DNA of 8,990 bases from Candidatus Omnitrophota bacterium (GCA_018399915.1 JAGYNW010000071.1:1-8990), one strand, 5' to 3'. Shown: positions 1 through 6,269, counted from the stretch's first letter. Notes: generated from the sequence alone by a model not told the origin. Program-made: numbers and translations.

Positions 1-477
1 AAGAAAATCGCTGATGAAATCGGAAATCCTGTCTATGCCAATATGGTTGCAGTCGGATTTATTGCGGACCTTTTACAAATTGAGGAAGAAAAAATTAATC
101 AATTTCTGGCCGAAACTTTCAGCAATAAATCCAAAGAGATTATTGCAAAAAACCGGCAAGCGGCCAAGAAAGGGCGTGATTCAGGATTACAATCCCTTCA
201 AGAGCAGAATTTAACCATATCCATAAAGACTGACGAAAACGTACAAAAGCAATCACTCATAAATGGAACGCAAGCTGTTTCTTTAGGCGCAATTGTCGCA
301 GGATTCAATTTTGTTTCGTCTTATCCCATTTCAGATTCAACAGGCGTGTTAACCTTTTTAGCTCAACATGGCGAAGAATTCGGCATTATCGTAGAACAGG
401 CTGAAGATGAGATCAGTGCCATTAATATGGGTATAAGCAGCTGGTATGCCGGAGCACGCGCACTCGTAACAACGTAA
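1..477 (+). pseudogene. 2-oxoacid:ferredoxin oxidoreductase, fused gamma-alpha subunit, partial at left edge and truncated
   Basis: The frame is open from base 1 and gives 158 codons before TAA at 475-477. The first ~50 residues (EIGNPVYANM, then a Leu-rich helix) match the end of the gamma domain of ferredoxin-dependent pyruvate/2-oxoacid oxidoreductases. A charged linker follows. Residues ~92-158 match the start of the alpha pyrimidine-binding domain: NGTQAVSLGA, SSYPIS (usually YPITPST), QAEDEISAINM, and YAGARALVTT. In intact relatives TT is followed by SGGG or SGPG and about 300 more alpha residues; here it is followed by TAA. The enzyme family oxidatively decarboxylates 2-oxoacids to acyl-CoA with reduction of ferredoxin in the cytoplasm. 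This copy lacks most of the thiamine-site-forming alpha domain and cannot be a normal subunit. No beta-subunit gene follows. The family call is firm; pseudogene status is inferred from the missing 3' part. Confidence 0.72.
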
Positions 478-568
478 GGGGCGGTAGAGCAAGAACATGC
501 TATGGATCTAAAGCAGGCTTTAGGTAAATAAAGAATTGGATACTAACTTATAAAAAACGAGGAGATAT

Positions 569-1063
569 ATGAATATTTTTGATTATGCTATGCAAATAGA
601 AAAAGAAGGTGAGCAGGTTTACAGGGACTTTGCCTCGACTTCACCTAATGAGGAATTAAGCACTGTTTTCAGCTGGCTGGCTGATGCGGAGTTAAAGCAT
701 TATCGATTATTTGAATCCATGAAAAATAACGGGACAGCCTCAGTAGAAAAAAGCCCGTTACTGGAAAATACCGTTAATATCTTTCAAAAGATAAAAGAGG
801 GGAATGCGCCGGAATCATTCAAAAATAATAAGGGGGACCTTTACAAAAAAGCCTTGTCCATAGAGAAAAACATGGCTGCTTTTTACGATGAGAAAGCGGA
901 AGAATCCGATGATGCCGGTCAAAAAGAAATATTCAAAAAAATCGCCTTGGAAGAAAAACGTCATCAACAGATCATTGAAAACGTCATTAATTTAGTAAAT
1001 AATCCTGAAATCTGGATCAAAGAAGGTAAGTTCAGGGAAATATTGGATTTTTATCCCCTGTAA
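569..1063 (+). CDS. Rubrerythrin-family ferritin-like di-iron protein, 164 aa
   Basis: A four-helix-bundle protein with the duplicated rubrerythrin ligand pattern. Helix 1 has EKEGE (E11/E13), helix 2 has E41-x-x-H44, helix 3 has E99 in SIEKNMAAFY, and helix 4 has E129-x-x-H132. These would form a carboxylate/histidine di-iron site. There is no C-terminal rubredoxin domain with Cys-x-x-Cys, so it is the short form, closer to erythrin-type or sulerythrin-like proteins than to classical rubrerythrin. The C-terminal PEIW...GKFREILDFY tail is common in this group. Family members are cytoplasmic and reduce peroxide or handle iron in anaerobes; the exact substrate cannot be read here. The start is supported by GAGGAG at 559-564, four bases before ATG. 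The cupin gene follows after 16 bases, so the two are probably co-transcribed. The preceding gene fragment is on the same strand with no clear terminator between. Confidence 0.88.
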   Translation: MNIFDYAMQIEKEGEQVYRDFASTSPNEELSTVFSWLADAELKHYRLFESMKNNGTASVEKSPLLENTVNIFQKIKEGNAPESFKNNKGDLYKKALSIEKNMAAFYDEKAEESDDAGQKEIFKKIALEEKRHQQIIENVINLVNNPEIWIKEGKFREILDFYPL

Positions 1064-1079
1064 TTAAAAGAGGCCTGAC

Positions 1080-1394
1080 ATGAAAATAAATGATTTACCT
1101 GATTATCAAAGCAACTCTGTTATAAGCCGAGAAATTATCAAAAAAAACGAAGGCACGATCACCTTCTTTGCCTTTGATGAAGGCCAGGGATTAAGCGAGC
1201 ATACGGCACCCTTCGATGCCCTGGTTTATATTATGGATGGCAAAGCCGATATTATTATTGATGGCCATAATAATACTTTGTGCAGCGGGGAGATGATCGT
1301 GCTGCCGGCAAATCACCCGCACGCGTTAAAGGCCATTAAACCCTTTAAGATGTTGCTGGTTATGATCAAATCCCCAGAGAAAAAAACCGGATAA
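1080..1394 (+). CDS. Small single-domain cupin protein, 104 aa
   Basis: A compact beta-barrel cupin. Motif 1 is seen as SEHTAPFDALVYIMDG (residues 39-54) and motif 2 as GEMIVLPANHPHALKA (70-85). The usual HxH of motif 1 is reduced to one histidine (H41, then T42-A43), while motif 2 keeps H81 with a second histidine at 79. Metal binding is therefore possible but with a non-textbook ligand set. This subclass (xEHTxPFDA) is widespread in anaerobes as a stand-alone protein of unknown substrate. AAAGAGG at 1067-1073 precedes ATG by six bases. The gene begins 16 bases after the rubrerythrin-like gene, suggesting a shared redox or metal role (inference). Its stop lies eight bases from the end of the convergent transporter gene, with no terminator visible between them. 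Confidence 0.86.
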   Translation: MKINDLPDYQSNSVISREIIKKNEGTITFFAFDEGQGLSEHTAPFDALVYIMDGKADIIIDGHNNTLCSGEMIVLPANHPHALKAIKPFKMLLVMIKSPEKKTG

Positions 1395-1402
1395 CCTTAA
1401 AT

Positions 1403-3529
1403 TTATTTTGATGGCAAAAACTTTTGGTTAGCTATAAGCGGCATGATATAAAGCGCCGTAAGGGAGGCCAGGATCGTTCCGAAAACAATCGCACCGCCAA
1501 AACGCTGAGTGGGGGGGAATGTTGAGAACAAAAAAATAGAAAAACCCGTGGTAACGATAACCATGGAAGTGAGGACAGGCCGCCACATTTCATCACGGAC
1601 ATCCTGCCAGATATGATCATTTGATTTCTTATTTTTCTTTCTCCTTCGGTAAGCTTTCACGATGTGGATCATGGAATCAATACCCATCGCGATGGCCACA
1701 TTCGAAGCCGGTGAAGACACCACATCCAGTGGCACCCGGTAAAGCCCGATAGCCCCCAAAATACCGATCGGAATCAGCAGAAGACTCAGGATCATGGCAA
1801 TCGTGACTTTTATCGAACGCGACACCAACCAGGCAATAATAAAAAACAAAAAAACAAGTTTGGTCAATCCCGACACGAGACTTTTCACGACCAGTCGGGA
1901 CATATGTCCCTGCAATTTATAGACACCCCCGACAATTTCAGGAATAAATCCCTGCGTTTCAACAATTTCTTTCAACTCATCGATAATAGCCAATCGTTTC
2001 TGGACGCGGTTAAGCTCGTTCATACGCAAGAGGAATAAGCCATACTTCCGGTTCTCGGTCACAAAACTTTTCGCAATCTCTCCATATTTGGGTTTTTCAA
2101 GAATTTCAAGCATCCAGTCAAAGAAAAGAAAAAATGCCAGCGGCTCCTGTTTCGCCTCAGCCATAAGCACAGGCAAAGAAATGACGGAACCGACAGCCCG
2201 ATGGCGTTCCAGGGCTTCCTGGAGTTTCCACATATTGGCATACGCAGCGCCGGAGTTGAGCACATTTCCCTGTTCTGATTCAACGACAATTACCAGAGGA
2301 CTGCTTCCGCCGTTTTTATCAATATATTCCAAACCCTTGTATATTTTACTGTCCTTAGAGAAAAAAGACAACATGCTGGGGTCTGTGTTGATCTTCCATA
2401 TGCCGGGTATGGCGACAAGACAGAAAAAGATGATCATAAAACGGATATAATTTTTATTGGTTTCAAAGAAAGGATAAATGCGGCCTTTTGATTTGTGGCT
2501 CTTTTTCATTTTTTCCATATCCGCCATCTTCAGAAAAGCCGGAAAAATACCGTAGGCAACCATGATCGCAACAACCGTCCCCACGGCTCCTGAAATTCCC
2601 AACTCTCTTAACGGCTTTGCCGGAACAAACCATAAACTTAAAAAACCCAACAAAGTTGTCAGCATACTCCAGAAGGAGGCGCCTAAAGTAAAGTTGACAG
2701 CTTGATCAACACAATCCTTTGAATTCATTGAGCAAATATTCTTCCAGTTATATGTAAGAAATACCATATGAGAAAGCGTAAGAACAAAAATAATTGTAGC
2801 TAAATTTGCTGTCAAAAGACCGATAGGCACATCCATCAAATCCGATATCATGAATGTCCACAAACAAGCATTAATGCATGACAACATGGTTCCGGCGAGA
2901 ATAATTCTTGAGTGAAAAATCAGATAAATAACTATCCCGAAAAGAATTAAGGCAACCAAACTAAATGTGCGCAGGTCACGGATAAGGTAGCGGCTGATCA
3001 GCTCAACAACATAAGGCAATCCGGAGATGCGGAGCTTGAAATCTTCAGATGTGGCTTGTGCAACAACTTTCTCAACCTCTTCAACAATCTTTTGGGCTTT
3101 AGATTCATCAAGAAGGACAACCAGGTTCGTAGATTTCTGGTCATCCGCTATGAGAAGTCTTCTCCAAAGAGGGCTCTTTAAAGCGTCTTTAAGGTCAGCA
3201 GGGCCATTCGAAATACTTTTTACATAAGTTATTCCGGCTATCTTCGCAAGTTCTTTTGTCAGGTTTGTAATGTTTTCGCTGTATTTTTCGCTGCGGATAG
3301 CGCCACTCGCACTAATAATAATCTGGGTGTCATTTCTTTTAAAGAGATCTGAAATGCGTTTCTCTGATTGAAACTGAGGGTCATCACTGGAAAAAAAGAA
3401 ATCATTATCTACCTGGGGAACCAGATTGACAAACCGGATAATAACGAACAAGCTAAGCACAGTAAGGCCTAAAAATGTCCAGACTTCTTTTGAGAATAAA
3501 GATATAATCTGTTTATGAATATTTTTCAT
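1403..3529 (-). CDS. MMPL/RND-superfamily transporter, 708 aa
   Basis: This is a complete RND-type permease with the classical two-fold plan. TM1 is at ~17-36, followed by a large extracytoplasmic loop (~37-185). TM2-TM6 span ~188-335. TM7 is at ~363-380, followed by a second loop (~381-550), and TM8-TM12 span ~553-700. The repeat halves carry SGLPYVVELISRYLIRDL before TM2 and GGVYKLQGHMSRLVVKSL before TM8. The second half has GIDSMIHI (D618, H622), the polar transmembrane motif typical of MMPL proteins. Such proteins export lipids, hydrophobic compounds or envelope precursors by proton antiport; the cargo here is unknown. There is no adjacent membrane-fusion or outer-membrane partner. ATG at 3529 is the only methionine near the N-terminus, yet no Shine-Dalgarno lies upstream. 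The gene is convergent with the cupin gene and divergent from the BON cassette. Confidence 0.87.
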   Translation of the reverse strand: MKNIHKQIISLFSKEVWTFLGLTVLSLFVIIRFVNLVPQVDNDFFFSSDDPQFQSEKRISDLFKRNDTQIIISASGAIRSEKYSENITNLTKELAKIAGITYVKSISNGPADLKDALKSPLWRRLLIADDQKSTNLVVLLDESKAQKIVEEVEKVVAQATSEDFKLRISGLPYVVELISRYLIRDLRTFSLVALILFGIVIYLIFHSRIILAGTMLSCINACLWTFMISDLMDVPIGLLTANLATIIFVLTLSHMVFLTYNWKNICSMNSKDCVDQAVNFTLGASFWSMLTTLLGFLSLWFVPAKPLRELGISGAVGTVVAIMVAYGIFPAFLKMADMEKMKKSHKSKGRIYPFFETNKNYIRFMIIFFCLVAIPGIWKINTDPSMLSFFSKDSKIYKGLEYIDKNGGSSPLVIVVESEQGNVLNSGAAYANMWKLQEALERHRAVGSVISLPVLMAEAKQEPLAFFLFFDWMLEILEKPKYGEIAKSFVTENRKYGLFLLRMNELNRVQKRLAIIDELKEIVETQGFIPEIVGGVYKLQGHMSRLVVKSLVSGLTKLVFLFFIIAWLVSRSIKVTIAMILSLLLIPIGILGAIGLYRVPLDVVSSPASNVAIAMGIDSMIHIVKAYRRRKKNKKSNDHIWQDVRDEMWRPVLTSMVIVTTGFSIFLFSTFPPTQRFGGAIVFGTILASLTALYIMPLIANQKFLPSK

Positions 3530-3539
3530 GAATTTACGT

Positions 3540-3545
3540 ATTATA
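3540..3545 (-). promoter_or_regulatory. Candidate -10 element upstream of the transporter gene
   Basis: On the minus strand a perfect TATAAT lies only ten bases before the ATG at 3529. If used, transcription would begin a few bases before the start codon, giving a nearly leaderless mRNA. That would agree with the absence of a Shine-Dalgarno site. No convincing -35 is seen at 15-18 bases upstream, and the region is A+T rich, so chance is a real alternative. Confidence 0.25.
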
Positions 3546-3586
3546 TTAACTTATAAAACAATGAAAGAAAAGACATATACAGCATT

Positions 3587-3615
3587 TTGTCAAGCCGGAG
3601 CAAAAGGAGTAAAGT
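3587..3615 (+). promoter_or_regulatory. Weak candidate sigma70 promoter for the BON-chaB cassette
   Basis: TTGTCA (3587-3592, five of six matches to the -35 consensus) is followed after 17 bases by TAAAGT (3610-3615, four of six). It would give a ~100-base leader before the BON gene. The divergent 3530-3720 region otherwise holds no ORF with coding character; a short 5-bp hairpin at 3625-3639 is the only other structure I see. Confidence 0.25.
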
Positions 3616-3707
3616 AGAATAAAGTCCACTATCCGTGGAATTTGCCTCTGGGAAGCTTCTTGTCTTTTTTATAAGATGATAATAAATCAGCTAAAACTCA
3701 AATTGAA

Positions 3708-3715
3708 AAGGAGGT
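3708..3715 (+). promoter_or_regulatory. Shine-Dalgarno that fixes the BON-protein start
   Basis: AAGGAGGT, a near-perfect anti-16S complement, ends five bases before the ATG at 3721. The reading frame is open further upstream to an ATG at 3676, but starting there would place fifteen charged residues ahead of the signal peptide. The 3721 start gives a clean N-terminal signal sequence. Confidence 0.85.
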
Positions 3716-3720
3716 CGACT

Positions 3721-5256
3721 ATGAAGCATTTTCTTACCTATGCCCGTTGGCAGGCAGCATTCATCCTTGCCCTTGGAATCGCCATGTGCATTCCGCTTAC
3801 GGTACAAGCGCAAGAAAACACGCTCAGCGACGTCAACGTTTCCAGCGCCGTAACCACAGCTCTGATCAATGATCAAGGTGTGGCCGGTGCGGATCTGGAT
3901 GTGTTAACCCAGGAAGGCATTGTTACGCTGGCAGGAAGTGTCACCAATTTACTGGCCAAGAACCGCGCCATAGCTTTGGCCAAAACGGTTAAGGGCGTCC
4001 GCGGAGTGATTGACCGCATCAAGATTACCCCGATTGAGAAAACGGATAAAGAAATCCAAACTGACGTGGTAAACGCCCTTTTATGGGATCCGGCCACAGA
4101 AGCCTATGATATATCCACTACGGTCAACGATGGCATCGTGACCTTGACCGGGCAAGTGGAATCCTGGCAAGAACGCGACTTGGCCCAACGGATTGTTAAA
4201 GGCATCAGCGGTGTCAACCAGGTCAATAACCGAATTGAAGTAGAATACGCCATTGAGCGCATGGATAATGAAATGGAAGAAGATATTGTATCTGCGCTTT
4301 CGTGGAGTCGTTATGTGGACAATAGCCTTATTGTTGTCGATGTGAATAACGACAAGGTAACTTTAACCGGGACCGTCGGCAGCCTGGCGGAAAAAGATGA
4401 AGCTATCCGTTTATCGTATGTCTTGGGCGTGGAATCCGTGGATGCCTCCGGCCTGGAAGTGGAATCCTGGGCACGGGAAGAACGATTCCGCAAAGATAAA
4501 TATACGGACCGGGAAGACAATGAAATAAACGAAGCGGTTACCGACGCGTTATTTTATGATCCGCGGGTACGCTCTTTTAATGTGGATGTCTCCAGTAATA
4601 ACGGCAACGTAACTTTACAAGGCACCGTTTCCAATTTAAAAGCCAAACGGTCCGCCGCGCAAACCGCCAGAAATATTATCGGTGTCTGGAGGGTGAAAAA
4701 TCAGATTAAAGTCAAACCCGAAACGCCCACAGATGCGACGATTAAACAGCGCATCAAAGGGGCGCTGAGGGCCAATCCCTATACAGAAAGCTACGAAATC
4801 GGCATCGCGGTTAAAAACGGGAAAGTGACTTTAGCCGGAACCGTGGACACCTACTTTGAAAAAGCCCGCGCCGACGATATCGCTGCCCGGATTTATGGCG
4901 TGCTCGGAGTACGCAACCTTTTGCAGGTAGATGATAAATATAATATTTTAGTCAATAATCCCTTTGTGGATACTGAGTGGTTTGTCTATGATTATCCCTG
5001 GTATGTCTATCCCGCCTACCATCCGGTGACTATCGATGCGGAAATCCGTCAGGATATCGAGAGTGAATTATTCTGGAGTCCCTTCGTAGATGCCGACCAG
5101 GTAAATGTGAAGGTAGACAATGCCGTGGCTACATTGACCGGAGAGGTTGACACCTGGGCCGAATATTGGGCTGCGCAGGAAAATGCCTTTGAAGGCGGTG
5201 CCGTCCTGGTCAATAATGATTTGTTTGTCGGCTACGGTCCGGATTATCTATTCTAA
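3721..5256 (+). CDS. Secreted protein with six tandem BON domains, 511 aa
   Basis: A signal peptide (hydrophobic core AAFILALGIAM, likely cleavage after VQA at residue 30) sends the protein to the periplasm or beyond. The rest is six BON repeats, at ~38-103, 109-175, 181-248, 266-332, 338-404 and 438-503. Each shows an initial helix (xEIxxxVxxAL), a beta hairpin around the core G-x-V-T-L-x-G-x-V, and a helix leading to GV..V.N.I.V. The sixth is less regular (NAVATLTGEV, then EGGAVLVNNDLFV). A linker rich in Trp, Tyr and Pro (~413-435) separates BON5 from BON6. BON domains occur in OsmY, in secretins and in mechanosensitive channels, and are thought to bind phospholipid or protect the envelope under stress. 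Family members commonly have one to three repeats, so six is long. There is no LysM domain and no lipobox. It heads the cassette with chaB and a membrane protein. Confidence 0.9.
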   Translation: MKHFLTYARWQAAFILALGIAMCIPLTVQAQENTLSDVNVSSAVTTALINDQGVAGADLDVLTQEGIVTLAGSVTNLLAKNRAIALAKTVKGVRGVIDRIKITPIEKTDKEIQTDVVNALLWDPATEAYDISTTVNDGIVTLTGQVESWQERDLAQRIVKGISGVNQVNNRIEVEYAIERMDNEMEEDIVSALSWSRYVDNSLIVVDVNNDKVTLTGTVGSLAEKDEAIRLSYVLGVESVDASGLEVESWAREERFRKDKYTDREDNEINEAVTDALFYDPRVRSFNVDVSSNNGNVTLQGTVSNLKAKRSAAQTARNIIGVWRVKNQIKVKPETPTDATIKQRIKGALRANPYTESYEIGIAVKNGKVTLAGTVDTYFEKARADDIAARIYGVLGVRNLLQVDDKYNILVNNPFVDTEWFVYDYPWYVYPAYHPVTIDAEIRQDIESELFWSPFVDADQVNVKVDNAVATLTGEVDTWAEYWAAQENAFEGGAVLVNNDLFVGYGPDYLF

Positions 5257-5264
5257 ATTAACCA

Positions 5265-5309
5265 AAATTCTCCGCAAGGGGATATTGTATTCTCTTGCGG
5301 AGACAATTT
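5265..5309 (+). terminator. Hairpin between the BON gene and chaB: partial terminator or attenuator
   Basis: A perfect 9-bp inverted repeat, CTCCGCAAG (5270-5278) and CTTGCGGAG (5294-5302), encloses a 15-base loop. The stem extends outward by AAATT (5265-5269) pairing with AATTT (5305-5309) across a two-base bulge. It starts nine bases after the BON stop codon. The downstream U run is short (three T), so termination is probably incomplete. That would leave the BON mRNA more abundant than chaB (inference); the stem could also protect the 3' end of the BON transcript. Confidence 0.7.
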
Positions 5310-5333
5310 CTGGAAGAAAAAAAGACGATTATT

Positions 5334-5561
5334 ATGCCTTATAAACGCATAGAAGAATTGCCTGATAGCGTTAAAAATTCTTTGCCGGAAGAAGGGCAAC
5401 ATATTTTTAAAAAGGCCTTCAACAGCGCTTGGGACCAATATAAAGACAAGAGCGGGAGCAAGGGCAATGATTCCCGCGAAGAAACCGCCCATCGTATCGC
5501 CTGGAGCGCTGTTAAGAAAAAATATCAAAAAAAAGACACCAAGTGGATTAAAAAATCCTGA
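5334..5561 (+). CDS. chaB: ChaB family protein, 75 aa
   Basis: The protein begins MPYKRIEELPDSVKNSLP and contains FNSAWDQYKDK (29-39), SREETAHRIAWSAVKKKY (47-64) and ends KWIKKS. This follows Escherichia coli ChaB closely along its whole length, which is 76 residues. ChaB is a small basic cytoplasmic helical protein, named as a putative regulator of the ChaA cation/proton antiporter; its biochemical role is not settled. No chaA is present in the window. The frame opens further upstream (ATG at 5295), but that start lies inside the hairpin and the family begins at MPYK, so ATG 5334 is chosen. Its Shine-Dalgarno is poor. TGA at 5559-5561 overlaps the ribosome site of the next gene, implying coupled translation. 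Its position after a multi-BON envelope protein favours an osmotic or envelope stress role (inference). Confidence 0.93.
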   Translation: MPYKRIEELPDSVKNSLPEEGQHIFKKAFNSAWDQYKDKSGSKGNDSREETAHRIAWSAVKKKYQKKDTKWIKKS

Positions 5562-5567
5562 AGGAGG
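5561..5567 (+). promoter_or_regulatory. Shine-Dalgarno overlapping the chaB stop codon
   Basis: AAGGAGG begins on the last base of the chaB TGA and sits seven bases before the ATG at 5575. It fixes the start of the membrane protein and suggests translational coupling with chaB. Confidence 0.85.
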
Positions 5568-5574
5568 AAATTTT

Positions 5575-5958
5575 ATGTTTTTATGGCATTTCTTACTGGT
5601 TATCATTCTCGCCCTGATTATTACAAATCTGCTGGTTGGCAGCGGACGCCGCTTTGGCCCAGGAGAAGGGATCTTATCCTTTTTCTTTATGATTCTTTTA
5701 TTTGCATGGGCCGGTGGACTGTGGATAACACCCTTTGGACCTGTCTTGATGGGGACTTACTGGATGCCTTTTGTCGTTATGGGTCTGCTCTTCGCACTTT
5801 TACTGGCGGCTGTAATTCCACCCAGAGAACAACCTTCGGTTAAAATTTCTGATGAAGAATCCATGAACGCCTATGTCGCGTCCGTAGCGGTTTTAAGCAT
5901 TTTTTTCTGGATCTTCATCATTATTCTGATAAGTGCGATTATTGTCGCCTATTTATAG
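5575..5958 (+). CDS. Four-helix integral membrane protein of unknown function, 127 aa
   Basis: I do not recognise a named family. Four hydrophobic segments are visible: ~4-22, 33-52, 61-82 and 102-126. They are joined by a short basic loop (SGRRFGPGEG), a loop with the motif LWITPFGP, and a longer polar stretch (PPREQPSVKISDEESMN, ~82-98). By the positive-inside rule the RR loop is probably cytoplasmic, but the topology is uncertain. The protein is nearly cysteine-free and has no enzyme motif. The start is fixed by AAGGAGG that overlaps the chaB stop, so it is firmly in the chaB transcription unit. It may anchor or partner the BON protein or ChaB in the inner membrane (inference from context only). 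It is a real gene judging from its ribosome site and consistent transmembrane pattern. Confidence 0.8.
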   Translation: MFLWHFLLVIILALIITNLLVGSGRRFGPGEGILSFFFMILLFAWAGGLWITPFGPVLMGTYWMPFVVMGLLFALLLAAVIPPREQPSVKISDEESMNAYVASVAVLSIFFWIFIIILISAIIVAYL

Positions 5959-6041
5959 AATAAAAAACTATGCTTTACCGATAGCCGTTCGCGTTTCGGC
6001 CCCATCAGCTTCCGTTCGCTTGAGGCCCTCACTCCTTTTCC

Positions 6042-6092
6042 ATGAACCTAAAGATGACCAAGGAAAGATTAATGATATTTATTATTGCCTGA
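6042..6092 (+). other. Mini-ORF of 16 codons ending in TGA, in frame with the next mini-gene
   Basis: ATG at 6042 (or internal ATG at 6054) reads MNLKMTKERLMIFIIA and then TGA at 6090-6092. The sequence is basic, then hydrophobic, like the start of a membrane peptide. The TGA overlaps the AAGGAG of the downstream mini-gene, and the same frame continues without another stop to 6191. It could be a leader peptide, the 5' end of one small gene broken by a nonsense change, or chance. Its own Shine-Dalgarno is weak. Confidence 0.3.
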
Positions 6093-6104
6093 AGGAGCGC
6101 ATTA

Positions 6105-6191
6105 ATGGTTGTGTTCCTGTTATTTTATGTAATAATAGGTATTCCATTGCTGGAATTCATGCGCAAACCCATTCGTTTGTCCTGTAGATGA
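6105..6191 (+). CDS. Possible small single-pass membrane peptide, 28 aa
   Basis: ATG at 6105 is preceded by AAGGAG (6092-6097) with a seven-base spacer, the same arrangement and spacing as the membrane protein gene at 5575. The 28 residues start MVVFLLFYVIIGIPLLEFM, a hydrophobic stretch long enough to cross a membrane, followed by a basic tail, RKPIRLSCR. That is the classical pattern of a bacterial small membrane protein with a cytoplasmic C-terminus. An intrinsic terminator begins seven bases after its TGA. No family is recognised. It may be a genuine fourth member of the BON-chaB cassette or the remnant of a longer gene. Confidence 0.45.
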   Translation: MVVFLLFYVIIGIPLLEFMRKPIRLSCR

Positions 6192-6197
6192 CTGAAT

Positions 6198-6228
6198 CAT
6201 TGACGCATAACGCCTGTCAGTGTTTTTT
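6198..6228 (+). terminator. Intrinsic terminator closing the BON-chaB cassette
   Basis: CATTGAC (6198-6204) pairs with GTCAGTG (6216-6222), seven pairs including one G-U, with an 11-base loop, directly followed by six T (6223-6228). The position after the last mini-ORF and before recQ fits the end of the upstream transcription unit. The stem is only moderately stable. Confidence 0.65.
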
Positions 6229-6269
6229 CTCCCTATTTTTCACGAATAAAATACCTGGAATTGAAAAAT

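Larger units (their letters stand above)
5959..6269 (+). other. Intergenic stretch between the BON cassette and recQ
   Basis: These 311 bases contain no normal-size gene. An 84-codon open frame covering 5933-6187 overlaps the membrane-protein gene and has no protein character. What can be supported is two mini-ORFs sharing a frame (6042-6092 and 6105-6191) and an intrinsic terminator (6198-6228). An 8-base direct repeat, CCGTTCGC, occurs at 5985-5992 and 6012-6019 in a G+C-richer patch with no obvious purpose. No clear promoter for recQ is visible in the ~40 bases after the terminator. Confidence 0.6.

Noticed and set aside
3651..3672. GAAGCTTC palindrome followed by a T run as a possible terminator
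   Set aside because: The palindrome is eight bases with no loop, so it cannot form a hairpin stem of useful length before the T run; no gene ends just upstream on the plus strand.
3676..3720. Upstream ATG start for the BON protein
   Set aside because: It would add fifteen lysine-rich residues before the signal peptide, and the near-perfect ribosome site at 3708-3715 directs initiation at 3721.
3721..5256. The six repeats considered as a DNA tandem repeat
   Set aside because: The repetition is at protein-fold level only; nucleotide copies are strongly diverged, so this is a domain array and not a DNA repeat.
5253..5606. 117-codon minus-strand open frame with hydrophobic segments opposite chaB
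   Set aside because: It lies antisense to the well-supported chaB and part of the next gene, has no ribosome site, and resembles no family; its hydrophobicity follows from the lysine-rich opposite strand.
5933..6187. 84-codon plus-strand frame after the membrane protein
   Set aside because: It starts inside the membrane-protein gene, has no ribosome site and no domain-like pattern; the competing mini-ORF at 6105 has a far better start.
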